64,000 nt of DNA from Streptomyces sp. CC228A (GTDB taxonomy: Bacteria; Actinomycetota; Actinomycetes; Streptomycetales; Streptomycetaceae): contig NZ_JAJPUI010000015.1 of NCBI RefSeq assembly GCF_021390935.1, positions 17,348-81,347 of the forward strand, in the 5' to 3' direction. Shown here one piece after another: positions 8,271 through 16,740 of this stretch (positions are counted from its first letter, which is position 1; each line of letters opens with the position of its first letter). Both the position numbers and the translations under genes were made by a program. The notes beneath the pieces were generated by a model. That model was not told the DNA's origin, did no database searches, and saw only the letters and a program-made list of their open reading frames with translations.

Positions 8271-9755
8271 GTGCCATCGCCTCGCCTGGCCGAGACCGTC
8301 GCCGTCCACGGTCGCCACCGGCCCCACAGCATCGCGCTCCACTTCCACGACCAGGCCGTCACCTACGGCCGCCTGCACGAGCTGACCCAGGACCTGCGCA
8401 CCCAACTGCACCGCCTCGACCTCCCCGTGGGCAGCACCGTGTGCGTACCGGCACACAAGACGCCGCAGACCATCGCGCTGCTGCTCGCCGTCTTCCATGA
8501 GGGCCACATCGCCCTGGCCCCCTCCCCCGACCTGGGCAGCGCCGCCGGCAGGCGGATCGCCCGCCAGGCCCGGGTCCGCCACCTGCTGACCGTCGACGCC
8601 GACGGAGTGCTCGACGCGACGCCCGTGGCGCCCGACGAGGACGAGGCGACGGGATTCGCGACGCCGGACCCGGAGCGGACGCGTCTGCTGCTGACCACGT
8701 CCGGCTCGACCGGCACCCCCAAGATCGTCCCGATCGAGGCCGCCGGTTTCGACGCCTTCGCCGACTGGGCCGTCGACGAGTTCGCCCTGACGCCGGAAGA
8801 GACGGCGCTCTCGTACGCGCCGCTCAACTTCGACCTCGCCCTCCTGGACGTCTGGACGTTCCTGCGCCTCGGCGCGTCCGTGGTGCTGGTCGACAGCAAG
8901 CGCGCCACCGACGCCTCGCACCTGGCCTCGCTCGCCGCCGGCCACGGCCTTACCTTCGTCCAGGGCGTGCCGATGATGTACCGGCTGCTCCTCGAGGGCA
9001 GTGGGGGCGACCGCGAGGGCGGCACCTTCGACACCGTGCGCCACGCCGTCTTCACCGGCGACCGGCTCCCGGCCGACCTGCTGGCCCCGATCGCGTCGGC
9101 GTTCCCCGGTGCCGCCTTCCACAACGTGTTCGGCTGCACGGAGACCAACGACTCCTTCATCCACCGCGTCGACCCCGCGGCGACCGGCCCGATGCCCATC
9201 GGCCTCCCGGTACGCGGCACCGACGCCCTCGTCATGGACGCCGACGGGCAGCGGGTGGAGGGGGCCGGCACCGGTGAGCTGCTGGTGGCCACCCCGTTCC
9301 AGACCCGCGGCTATCTGCGCGAGGAGCTGAACGAGACCGCGTTCACCCGCATCGACGGCCGCGACTTCTACCGCACCGGCGACATCGTCTCCCGCGACGC
9401 CGACGGCCTGTACTTCCTCGAAGGCCGCGCGGACTGGCACGTCAAGGTCAGGGGGGTGCGCACGAACCTCCAGGAGGTGGAGAGCGTGCTCGCGTCCCAC
9501 CCCGACGTCGCCGAGGCCGTCGTCGTACCGCTGCCCGACCCGCAGGCCGGCGTCCGGCTGCACGCCCACGTCACCCGCCGCCCTGGCACCGGACTCACCA
9601 GCCTGCGCCTGCGCACCCACTCGGGCCGGCACCTGCCCCGCCACGCCATACCGGCCTCCGTACACCTCACCGACGCACCGCTGCCCCGCACTTCGACGGG
9701 CAAACCCGACCGCAACCTCATCAAGCAGAACCGTATGAAGGAGATCGACGCATGA
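8271..9755 (+). CDS. Stand-alone NRPS-type adenylation enzyme (amino acid-PCP ligase candidate)
   Basis: 494 residues; GTG start behind AAGGA. AMP-binding fold with core A3 (LLLTTSGSTGTPK, about 139-151), A5 (FGCTETNDSF), A7/A8 (FYRTGDIVSRDADG, then WHVKVRGVRTNLQEVE) and the A10 lysine (TSTGKPDRNL). No condensation or carrier domain is fused. The following gene, overlapping by ATGA, encodes a discrete carrier protein that should receive the activated acid. The TETN sequence at A5 recalls prolyl-AMP ligases, which work with an acyl-CoA dehydrogenase as here; proline specificity is only a suggestion. Confidence 0.85.
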   Translation: MPSPRLAETVAVHGRHRPHSIALHFHDQAVTYGRLHELTQDLRTQLHRLDLPVGSTVCVPAHKTPQTIALLLAVFHEGHIALAPSPDLGSAAGRRIARQARVRHLLTVDADGVLDATPVAPDEDEATGFATPDPERTRLLLTTSGSTGTPKIVPIEAAGFDAFADWAVDEFALTPEETALSYAPLNFDLALLDVWTFLRLGASVVLVDSKRATDASHLASLAAGHGLTFVQGVPMMYRLLLEGSGGDREGGTFDTVRHAVFTGDRLPADLLAPIASAFPGAAFHNVFGCTETNDSFIHRVDPAATGPMPIGLPVRGTDALVMDADGQRVEGAGTGELLVATPFQTRGYLREELNETAFTRIDGRDFYRTGDIVSRDADGLYFLEGRADWHVKVRGVRTNLQEVESVLASHPDVAEAVVVPLPDPQAGVRLHAHVTRRPGTGLTSLRLRTHSGRHLPRHAIPASVHLTDAPLPRTSTGKPDRNLIKQNRMKEIDA

Positions 9756-10018
9756 GCACCACGGACATCGCCGGTGAGATCCGCGCCTACGTCGTGGGCC
9801 AGTTCCTCGCCGGGGAGGACACCACGGACCTGACCGGGGACTACGACCTGATCGACTCCGGCGTCATCAACAGCCTGGGCCTGGTGCGTCTGCTCTCGCA
9901 CCTCACGCAGACCTTCGACATCGCCGTCGACGACATCGAGTTCACGCCGGACAACTTCCGCACCCTCGACTCCATCACCGCCGTGGTCGAGGCGCACGCC
10001 CCGGCGCGGGCCGCCTGA
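9752..10018 (+). CDS. Peptidyl/acyl carrier protein
   Basis: 88 residues, a single carrier domain. The phosphopantetheine serine is Ser41 in SGVINSLGLVRLL, with acidic helix 2/3 residues around it. The ATG overlaps the adenylation gene stop, so the two are translationally coupled. It would hold the activated substrate for the dehydrogenase and other tailoring enzymes downstream. Confidence 0.88.
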   Translation: MSTTDIAGEIRAYVVGQFLAGEDTTDLTGDYDLIDSGVINSLGLVRLLSHLTQTFDIAVDDIEFTPDNFRTLDSITAVVEAHAPARAA

Positions 10019-10155
10019 CCTCCGCCGCACCCCCCACAGGTGCCGAGCGCCCGGCACCCCCGAGCGCGACGCGCCGCCACGCACCACGGGCTCGACGCAC
10101 CACGCACGCACAACCTGACCGCCACGTACCTCTATCGACCGAAGGAGAACCTGAA

Positions 10156-10530
10156 ATGTTCGTTCGCAGCCTTGATGACGTCGCTCCCGTCGAGTGGGGC
10201 AACGGCCTGAGCACACGGCTGCTGACCAAGTCCGACGGCATGGGCTTCGCGGTCTGCGACACGATCGTGCGCCAGGGCACCACCAGCGCCCTGCAGTACC
10301 GCAACCACCTGGAGGCCTGCTACTGCATCGGCGGCTCGGGCGAGGTCATCGAGAAGGACGGCACCCGCCACAAGATCGTGCCCGGCACCATCTACGTCCT
10401 CAACGAGCACGACCCGCACTACCTGGTGGCCTCCGACTACGAGGACCTGCACCTGGTGTCGATCTTCAACCCGCCGATCGTCGGCGACGAGAAGCACACC
10501 CTCTCCGAGGACGGCTTCTCGCAGTACTGA
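10156..10530 (+). CDS. EctC-like cupin (ectoine synthase family)
   Basis: 124 residues, colinear with ectoine synthase: MFVRSLDDV at the N-terminus, then GMGFAVCDTIVRQGT, NHLEACYCIGGSGEVIEKDG, PGTIYVLNEHDPHYL and VSIFNPPIVGDE. The cupin metal and substrate positions (Glu in HLEACY, Tyr in IYVLNEHD, His in HDPHYL) appear kept. Genuine EctC closes N-acetyl-diaminobutyrate into a tetrahydropyrimidine, but ectA, ectB and ectD are absent here. It probably performs a related cyclising dehydration on another substrate, perhaps carrier-bound (inference). ATG follows GAAGGAGAA. Confidence 0.85.
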   Translation: MFVRSLDDVAPVEWGNGLSTRLLTKSDGMGFAVCDTIVRQGTTSALQYRNHLEACYCIGGSGEVIEKDGTRHKIVPGTIYVLNEHDPHYLVASDYEDLHLVSIFNPPIVGDEKHTLSEDGFSQY

Positions 10531-10624
10531 GCCGCCCGGCCGGGCCGGCCCGCTTCCCACCCCAGTCGTGGGCCGGCCCGGGCAAAGGGCCCTTCACCCG
10601 ACCACCGCCGACCTAGGACCCGCC

Positions 10625-11743
10625 TTGACCGACGACCTCTTCCATCTCACCGCCCCGTGGGCCCAGCAGCTGAACGCGGACACCCGCGAGCTGGACGCGG
10701 CGGGCGCCTTCCCGCACGACAAGTGGAAGGTCCTGCAGGAGACCGGCCTCCTGCGGACGCACTACGCACCGGAGTTCGGCGGCGCCGGCCACGGCGTGAC
10801 GGCGACCATGCGGGCTCTGGAGGGCCTGGGCTACGTCTGCCGCGACGCCGGCCTGTCCTTCTCCGCCTCGACCCAGATCGTCTCCGTGGGCGTGCCGCTG
10901 CAGCGCTTCGGCAGCCAGGAGCTGAAGGAACGCCACCTGCCGAGGATCATGTCCGGCGAGGCGATCACCGCACACGCGATCACGGAGGAGTCCGGCGGCT
11001 CGGACGCGATGAACCTGGCCGCGACCGCCCGCCGCGACGGCGACCACTACGTGGTCAACGGCGGCAAGACGTTCATCACGAACGCCCCCGTCGCCGACCT
11101 GTTCCTGCTGTACGTGCGCACTGGCAAGCCGGGCCCCTTCGGCCTGACCACCCTGCTCGTCGAGGCCGCCACGCCCGGTCTGACGGCGGGCCCGGCAATC
11201 GACAAGATCGGCCTGCGCACGAGCCCGATCGGCACACTCTCCTTCGACGAGCTGCGCGTCCCCGTCAGTCAGCGGGTCGGGCAGGAGGGCACCGGCTTCC
11301 TCATCCTGGACCACGTGATGAAGCGGGAGGTCCTCTTCGGCTTCTCCATCACGCTGGGCGAGATGACGCGGCGCCTGGAGGAGACCATCGCCTACGCCAG
11401 GAAGCGCCACCAGTTCGGACAGCCCATCGGCTCCTACCAGGCGGTCTCCCACAAGATCGCCGACATGAAGATGCGGGTCGAGACGGCCCGCAAGTGGCTC
11501 GCCGACACCGGCGCGAAGGTCGAGGCCGGCCAGGACGCCTCACTCGACCTGGCGGCCACCAAGACGATCGTGTCCGAGGCCAATGTGCAGACCGCGCTGG
11601 ACGCGGTGCAGATTCACGGCGGCCGCGGCGTGCTCACCGAACACGGCATCGAGCGGGACCTGCGCAACTCGATCGCCGGAACGATCTACTCCGGCACATC
11701 CGAGATCCAGCGCAACCGCATCGCCACGCTCCTCGGTCTCTGA
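10625..11743 (+). CDS. Acyl-CoA dehydrogenase-like flavoprotein
   Basis: 372 residues from a TTG preceded by AGGA at correct spacing; a GTG at 10568 is a less likely start. Classical ACAD fold: N-terminal helical domain, AHAITEESGGSDAMNLA flavin-binding segment, GGKTFITNAPVAD, and C-terminal RKRHQFGQPIGSYQAVSHKIADM and QIHGGRGVLTE signatures. With an adenylation enzyme and carrier protein next to it, it may desaturate a carrier-bound aminoacyl group, as PltE/RedW-type enzymes do to prolyl-PCP (established for those systems, inferred here). Confidence 0.88.
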   Translation: MTDDLFHLTAPWAQQLNADTRELDAAGAFPHDKWKVLQETGLLRTHYAPEFGGAGHGVTATMRALEGLGYVCRDAGLSFSASTQIVSVGVPLQRFGSQELKERHLPRIMSGEAITAHAITEESGGSDAMNLAATARRDGDHYVVNGGKTFITNAPVADLFLLYVRTGKPGPFGLTTLLVEAATPGLTAGPAIDKIGLRTSPIGTLSFDELRVPVSQRVGQEGTGFLILDHVMKREVLFGFSITLGEMTRRLEETIAYARKRHQFGQPIGSYQAVSHKIADMKMRVETARKWLADTGAKVEAGQDASLDLAATKTIVSEANVQTALDAVQIHGGRGVLTEHGIERDLRNSIAGTIYSGTSEIQRNRIATLLGL

Positions 11744-11786
11744 CCGACCGGCCTCCGGCCGAGCCCTCGACCGACAGGAAACCCGC

Positions 11787-12464
11787 ATGACCGACCATCT
11801 GGAACGACTCACCCGGCCCACCGAGTTCCTCGACTACGAGACCGACGCAGTGCAGGCCTTCATCGACCACGCCGTCAAGGACCGTGCCGCGGACCGCACG
11901 GCCAACGCCATCGAGCTGTACTACGCGGTGCGCGACGACGTCTTCTACGAGGTGTACGGCGCCCCCCTCTCCCGGGAGGGCCTGAGGGCCTCGACCACTG
12001 CCACCTCCAAGGAGGGGTTCTGCCTGCACAAGTCCGCGCTCTACGCGGCCTGCGTGCGCGCCCTCGGCATCCCGTCCCGGCTCGTCTACGGCGACGTGCG
12101 CAACCACCTCGCCTCGCCGCGGCTGCTGAAGCACATCGGCGGCGACGTGTTCTTCCACGGCCTCACCCAGGTCCACCTGAACGGCACGTGGATCAAGGCC
12201 ACGCCGGTGTTCAACAAGGTGCTCTGCAAGCTCTACGGCATGGAGGCGCTGGAGTTCGACGGCGTCAGCGACAGCCTCTACCACCCCTTCGGCGAGGGCG
12301 GCGGCTCCATGGAGTTCCTCACGGACCACGGTTCCTTCGACGACGTCCCCTACGACTTCGTCATGTCCCACATGCGCAGCAAGCACCCGGGTTTCCTCGA
12401 CGCCGACGGCACCGGCACCGTCCGCGGCGGCAGCCTGGCCGACGAGTCCGCACTCACCCGGTAG
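11787..12464 (+). CDS. Transglutaminase-like (papain-fold) protein
   Basis: 225 residues; ATG behind ACAGGAAA. Transglutaminase-core pattern: the nucleophile Cys in TSKEGFCLHKSALYAACVRA, LGIPSRLVYGDVRNH, then the His in FFHGLTQVHLNGTWIKATP. The third triad position, normally Asp in a DPT-type motif, reads ATPVFN, as in a subfamily of bacterial proteins. It may act as an amidase/acyltransferase releasing or transferring the carrier-bound product. No signal peptide. Confidence 0.75.
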   Translation: MTDHLERLTRPTEFLDYETDAVQAFIDHAVKDRAADRTANAIELYYAVRDDVFYEVYGAPLSREGLRASTTATSKEGFCLHKSALYAACVRALGIPSRLVYGDVRNHLASPRLLKHIGGDVFFHGLTQVHLNGTWIKATPVFNKVLCKLYGMEALEFDGVSDSLYHPFGEGGGSMEFLTDHGSFDDVPYDFVMSHMRSKHPGFLDADGTGTVRGGSLADESALTR

Positions 12465-12474
12465 GAGATCCGAC

Positions 12475-13284
12475 ATGACCGAAACGACCTCTCCCACCGA
12501 TGGCTGGGACGCCTCGATTCGGATCGGCGTCGTCGTGCCGCACGCCGACGTCGGCCCGGAGGCCGAGCTGCAGGCCATCGCCCCCGCCTCCGTGTCAGTC
12601 CACGGCTCGCGCATCCACTTCGCGGCGATGCGCGCCGGCGGCGAGATGGACGAGAAGATACCGCACGCCCCCGTCCGGGCCTTCGTCGAGCCGCCCTACC
12701 TCGACCAGGCGGTGGAACTGCTGGCCGCGTCCCCGCTGCACGCCCTCACCCTTGGCTTCACCTCCTCCAGCTACGTCCTGAAGGCGGAGGGCGAGCGGAA
12801 GCTGTACGAGCGGCTGCGGCCGGTCACCCGCGACCTGCCGATCACCGGAACCACCAAGGCCGCGCGGGCCGCGTTCGACGCCCTGGGCGCGCGCAGGATC
12901 GCGGTGGTCAACCCGCCGTGGTTCGACGACAATCTCTCCGGCCAGGGCGCCGCCTACTTCCGTGAGTTCGGCTTCGAGGTCGTCCACCACGGCCCGTGCG
13001 GACTGCCCTCCGACCAGAAGGCGATCACGCCGGGCAACCTGTCCGCGTGGATCCGCAGCACGGTCGCCGAGCACCGTCCGGACGCTGTGCTCGTCGCCGG
13101 CAACGGCATCCGCGCGGTGGGCACCATCAAGCCGCTCGAAACCGAGCTCGGCTTCCACGTGGTCACCGCAAACCAGGTGATCCTGTGGCACGCCCTGCAC
13201 CTGGCCGGTGCCGCCGACACCGCCCTGGGCATCAGCGACTACGGCCACCTGTTCAGCACCATGCCGAAGGGCGAGGGCGCGTGA
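12475..13284 (+). CDS. Asp/Glu racemase superfamily protein (maleate isomerase/AMDase-like) lacking the usual cysteines
   Basis: 269 residues. Two-domain alpha/beta fold of the arylmalonate decarboxylase / maleate cis-trans isomerase group: IRIGVVVPHADVGPEAEL, LTLGFTSSSYVLKAEGE, ITGTTKAARAAFDALGARRI, DAVLVAGNGIRAVG and VVTANQVILWHAL. The two catalytic cysteine positions of maleate isomerase (first motif and VLxxC region) read GFTSSS and VAGNG, so neither is Cys. The GFTSS motif recalls AMDase, which also lacks the first Cys but keeps the second. The chemistry must differ, or the protein has a binding role. Overlaps the next gene by GTGA. Confidence 0.75.
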   Translation: MTETTSPTDGWDASIRIGVVVPHADVGPEAELQAIAPASVSVHGSRIHFAAMRAGGEMDEKIPHAPVRAFVEPPYLDQAVELLAASPLHALTLGFTSSSYVLKAEGERKLYERLRPVTRDLPITGTTKAARAAFDALGARRIAVVNPPWFDDNLSGQGAAYFREFGFEVVHHGPCGLPSDQKAITPGNLSAWIRSTVAEHRPDAVLVAGNGIRAVGTIKPLETELGFHVVTANQVILWHALHLAGAADTALGISDYGHLFSTMPKGEGA

Positions 13285-13544
13285 GCCTGCTGAACGCGAC
13301 CGGGTACGAAGCGGTCTTTGCGACGCCCGAGGGCGACACCTACCGCATCCCGCTGGTGTGCTGGCGCGAGGACGAGGACCGGGTGTACGGCATGGTCCTG
13401 GTCAGGGGACAACTGCGGTGCGCGGAGCGGGTGCGGCACTTTCTGCGGTACGGCACCCGGGCCGCGGCCGGGCCGGACGACGAGGCCGGCACGCCCGGCA
13501 CCGCGCCGCACGCCGCCGCCGCCGTGCCCACGGCACTGCGCTGA
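13281..13544 (+). CDS. Small hypothetical protein, last gene of the cluster
   Basis: 87 residues, GTG start overlapping the preceding stop (GTGA), so coupled to the racemase-like gene. Conserved-looking core NATGYEAVFATPEGDTYRIP and VCWREDEDRVYGMVLVRG, followed by an Ala/Pro-rich tail. A beta-rich small domain is plausible. No family recognised. A terminator follows immediately. Confidence 0.6.
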   Translation: MSLLNATGYEAVFATPEGDTYRIPLVCWREDEDRVYGMVLVRGQLRCAERVRHFLRYGTRAAAGPDDEAGTPGTAPHAAAAVPTALR

Positions 13545-13563
13545 CCGGGGCCCGGAGCGGAAC

Positions 13564-13606
13564 GAGGGGCCCGTGCCCCACCGAGCCGGTGGGTCACGGG
13601 CCCCTC
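13564..13606. terminator. Terminator hairpin closing the biosynthetic cluster
   Basis: GAGGGGCCCGTG pairs exactly with CACGGGCCCCTC, and an inner CCCACCG/CGGTGGG extends the stem. It lies between the convergent ends of the cluster and the IS701-like gene, so it may serve both. Confidence 0.8.
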
Positions 13607-13620
13607 GCACAGGGACCTCC

Positions 13621-14802
13621 CTACGCCGGCAGCAGGTCCAGGGACCGGTCGAAGTCGTCCTCCCGCGGCCAGTCGCCGGGCATGTCGAGGGCGCCGTACC
13701 CGTCGGCGGCGGTCGTGAGGCGGCTGTAGGCGAAGGCGGCCGAGACCAGCGTCATGTGGTGGTGCCAGCCGGGGAACGAGCGGCCCTCGAAGTCGCGCAA
13801 GCCGAAGCCGCGCTCGAGCAGGTTGACGGTCTCGCCGACCGCCGCGGTCCGGTCCGCGTACCGCATGAGTTCACCGACCGGCCGGTCCACGATGTTGGTG
13901 AGCCACAGTCGGCCGAGGCCGCCGGCCCGGGTGCCGGGCCCGGCGAACAGCCGGAACGGCTGCGGCCGCTGCTCGTCCCGCGTGAACGGGAGCTGCACCA
14001 GCTGGTTGCGGACCAGGCCCCGTGCCCCCCGCTCCCGTCCGCTCGGACCGTCCAGCATCCGGGCCGCAGCCCGCGGACAGACACGGACGGGCCGGGCGGC
14101 GGGGAAGGGCGCGAGCGGCAGGCCGTCGGGGACGGCGACGACGAAGTCGCGCCGGGCCCGGATCAGAGCGTGCAGCAGCGGACGCACGTCCAGGTAGCCG
14201 TCGACGCCGACGACCACCGGGACCGGCTCGTGCCGCGAGGGCCTCACCAGCAGCTCGACCAGGCTCAGGACGGGGCTCTCCGGCCGGGCGACCGCGCCGT
14301 CGGGGACGCGGGCACGCTCGCGCAGGTCGCCCCGCGCCCACGGCTCGGGCAGCAGCAGGCTCCAGCTGCACGGGAAGTCGCCGATGTCCGTCGACATGAA
14401 CAGCGCGGTGCCGACCTGGCAGTTGACGGTGCGTCCGGTGTGCGGGACGAACCGGCGGTGCACGCCGCACGACTTCTCGCCCCGCTTGGGCAGGACGACC
14501 GGGGCGATCGTCCAGGCCCGGGGCCGCACCCGGCCCTCGATCCAGTGCCGCAGCCGGTCGCAGACGGGCGTCCAGTCCCACGGGCTCTCGTTGATGAACT
14601 GATGCAGCGCCTGCGACGCCGTCGGCGAGTCGCTCGCCGCCGCGGCGAGGCGACGCATCGACTTCTTTCCCGGTGTGGTGAGCAGGCCCAGCACATAGGC
14701 GTGGGCCCACCTGCGCTGGTCGATCCTGCGCAGATCTCCGAAGAGCTGGTCAGTGAACCGGTTGACGGAATCCGCTCCCCCGGATCCGGCTGTCCCCCTC
14801 AT
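13621..14802 (-). CDS. IS701-like transposase homologue, probably domesticated (degenerate catalytic triad)
   Basis: 393 residues matching the IS701/DDE_5 layout: VNRFTDQLFGDLRRIDQRRW at the start, KRGEKSCGVHRRFVPHTGRT, NCQVGTALFMSTDIGDFP, SWSLLLPEPWA and FEGRSFPGWHHHMTLVSAAF. In active IS701 enzymes the first Asp sits in a LDDTGF-like motif before KxGxxSxGVxRQ; here that stretch is WTIAPVVLPKRG with no Asp. The second motif (ADAGYG) reads VGVDGYLD. No terminal repeats flank the gene and the frame is intact. Similar genes are often found beside butyrolactone loci in Streptomyces. Probably a DNA-binding or regulatory protein. Confidence 0.7.
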   Translation of the reverse strand: MRGTAGSGGADSVNRFTDQLFGDLRRIDQRRWAHAYVLGLLTTPGKKSMRRLAAAASDSPTASQALHQFINESPWDWTPVCDRLRHWIEGRVRPRAWTIAPVVLPKRGEKSCGVHRRFVPHTGRTVNCQVGTALFMSTDIGDFPCSWSLLLPEPWARGDLRERARVPDGAVARPESPVLSLVELLVRPSRHEPVPVVVGVDGYLDVRPLLHALIRARRDFVVAVPDGLPLAPFPAARPVRVCPRAAARMLDGPSGRERGARGLVRNQLVQLPFTRDEQRPQPFRLFAGPGTRAGGLGRLWLTNIVDRPVGELMRYADRTAAVGETVNLLERGFGLRDFEGRSFPGWHHHMTLVSAAFAYSRLTTAADGYGALDMPGDWPREDDFDRSLDLLPA

Positions 14803-14859
14803 ACCCTCTCCCTCTCTCGGTGCGTCACAGCTCCGTGTGGGCTGCGCATCACAATAAAG

Positions 14860-14876
14860 AGAATGAGCACTATTTT
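14860..14876. promoter_or_regulatory. Putative receptor-binding site upstream of the IS701-like gene
   Basis: AGAATGAGCACTATTTT matches the site at 17388 (AGAATCATCACTATGTT) at 13 of 17 positions, in the blocks AGAAT, CACTAT and TT. It sits about 60 bp before the start of the IS701-like gene in an AT-rich patch. The likely readers are the two TetR/ArpA-type receptors in this locus (inference). Confidence 0.5.
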
Positions 14877-15015
14877 CTTACGGGGGAGGAGCCTTCGGCT
14901 GCGACTTCGCCAACTTCCCGGGTGGCCGGAAGCCCGGCGCCGGACCAGGACAGGACCCGGCGACCGCGCGCGGGTGGGGTGCAGATCGGTGCGGCGAAGG
15001 CCGAAAGGGCGGGGA

Positions 15016-15582
15016 TCAGAGCTGGAGGCCCGCGGCGAACCGCTGCCACAGGCGGTCCAGTTCCTCGCGGACGGAGTCCACCGAGCGGCCGGCCCGCATC
15101 CGGGCCCCCGCACCGGCCATCAGGTAGGCGATCAGCAGCCGGACGTCGGCGACGACCGTGGCGTCCGCTCCGCCCGCCCGGGCCCGCTCCAGGGCGTGGT
15201 CGAGGGCGGGGCGCCAGGCCTCCTCCCAGGAGGCGCATTCGTCGGGACACTCGTCCAGGAGGCGTACGGTCGCACGGGCGTGGACGTCCCGCTTCAGGAG
15301 GCCGGCGAGGACCTGCGTGAGCTTCTCGGCGGCGCCCATGCCCGGGTCGGTGATCCGCTCCACCTCGCCCACTGCCGCACGGGCGGCCTCGACGCCGGCG
15401 TCGGCGACGGCGCGGGCGAGCTCCTCCTTGGACAGGAAATGGAAGGTCAGCGCGCCCGAGGTCACGCCGGCGGCGGTGGAGATGCGGGACACGGTGGCAC
15501 CGGCGTAGCCGAGCCGGGCGAACTCGCCCGCAGCGGCGGTGATCAGTGCCGCCCGGGTCTGACGTGCCCGTACCTGCCTCAC
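15016..15582 (-). CDS. TetR-family gamma-butyrolactone receptor-like regulator (ArpA type)
   Basis: 188 residues, GTG start at 15582 chosen because the MVRQVRARQTRAALITAAAG opening matches ArpA/ScbR proteins (another GTG at 15585 is possible). The HTH is FARLGYAGATVSRISTAAGV followed by TSGALTFHFLSKEELA. A ligand-binding helical domain follows, ending RLWQRFAAGLQL. Located minus-strand with a second receptor and divergent afsA. Either of the two could be the true receptor and the other a pseudo-receptor. Confidence 0.85.
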   Translation of the reverse strand: MRQVRARQTRAALITAAAGEFARLGYAGATVSRISTAAGVTSGALTFHFLSKEELARAVADAGVEAARAAVGEVERITDPGMGAAEKLTQVLAGLLKRDVHARATVRLLDECPDECASWEEAWRPALDHALERARAGGADATVVADVRLLIAYLMAGAGARMRAGRSVDSVREELDRLWQRFAAGLQL

Positions 15583-15781
15583 CACGACGGTACGTCCCGG
15601 TACGGGAGGGCAGGTCCGGCCGGCCGGGTACCCCGGGAACTCCGTGCGAGCTGCACAGCTCCTCCCGTACTCCTGTGGCCGGCTTCCGTCACAACCCCTT
15701 AACCGTATCGGGCAGTCCGGTGAACGTTGACCGCTCCCCCGGTCGCGTGTGCGGCTTTGGCAAGTTGCCTGCGACCCTCCC

Positions 15782-16740
15782 TCACACCGCCGCGCGGACG
15801 GCACCGCCCCTGCGCTCCAGGTGAGCGCGGTACCAGGGCGCCGCCGCCGCGAGGCGGGCCAGCGGGCCGGGGCCCGCGGCGGCGCCGCCGCGGTCCAGAT
15901 GCCGTCGCTGCGGTACCAGTGGTCGGTCGCCAGCAGCGCGAACTGGCGCTCGCTCACACCCCCCGGTCCGCTGCGCAGCCGCTCCAGGCACTCCTGCAGG
16001 GACCAGTCCGCCGGCGCGGCGGGCAGGATGTCGAGTTCCGCCAGCCTGTCCATCAGGTCCCCGTTGCGCACGGGCGCGGGGTGGCTGGCGTGGTGGACGC
16101 CCGCGGGTACCGGGGCCGGGGCCAGTACGAGCGCCGCGATCAGCCGGGCGAGATCGTTCGCGTCGACCATGGACAGCAGCCCGCGGCCGCTGTCCCAGCG
16201 GGCGGGCACCAGGGCGAGCAGGTCGGCGAGCGCGGGCACCACCCACCGGTCGCCCGCCCCGGTGACCAGGCCCGGCCGCAGCACCGTGCCGCCGGCGGCG
16301 AGCACCGCCTCCTCACCTGCCAGGCGGGACCGGCTGGCAGGGGACAGCGGGGCGGGCGTGACCTCGTTCTCGGTGATGCCGCGGTGCGGGCCCGCGCCGT
16401 AGACGGCGGCCGTGGACAGGTGGACGATGCGGCGCACCCCGGCACGCTCGGCCTCGGCGACAAGCGCCGCGGTGCCGCGGTGGTTGACCGCGTCGCAGGC
16501 GGCCTCGTCGCCCACGACCAGGGCGGCCAGGTGCACGAGGATGTCGACGCCCCGGGCGAGCCCGCGGAGGGACTCCGGGTCGGACAGGTCGGCGCGGCGG
16601 CAGGCGACGCCGGGGGTGCTCGCCGAGCGCCCCGCGACCACCACGTCCACGCCTTGGCCTGCGCGGCCCGCCTCGAGCAGTCGGCGCAGCACCTTCGAAC
16701 CGATGAAGCCGGTGGCCCCGGTCACCAGGACGGTGGTCAT
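15782..16740 (-). pseudogene. NAD-dependent epimerase/reductase of the butyrolactone locus, apparent C-terminal frameshift
   Basis: ATG at 16740 overlaps the upstream receptor stop (ATGA). It begins TVLVTGATGFIGSKVLRRLL, the Rossmann GxxGxxG of extended SDRs, with STAAVYGAG at the catalytic Ser/Tyr region. Such enzymes act as butenolide or gamma-butyrolactone reductases next to afsA. Near 15860-15890, in a GC-rich run, the frame changes: the natural C-terminus (LARLAAAAPWYRAHLERRGG, stop at 15782) is in another frame, while the original frame runs open into the 15016 regulator. Either a one-base indel or a sequencing error; if an error, the gene is intact at about 319 residues. Confidence 0.75.

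Noticed and set aside
7449..9665. 738-residue minus-strand open frame opposite marR and the adenylation gene
   Set aside because: Antisense shadow of two clear genes; low-complexity Arg/Gly/Val composition and no domain.
10156..10530. Ectoine biosynthesis cluster
   Set aside because: Only an EctC-like gene is present; ectA, ectB and ectD are absent and the neighbours are carrier-protein enzymes.
15016..16740. Natural epimerase-TetR fusion protein
   Set aside because: The linker between the domains reads like translated intergenic DNA, and the expected reductase C-terminus with its own stop is in another frame.
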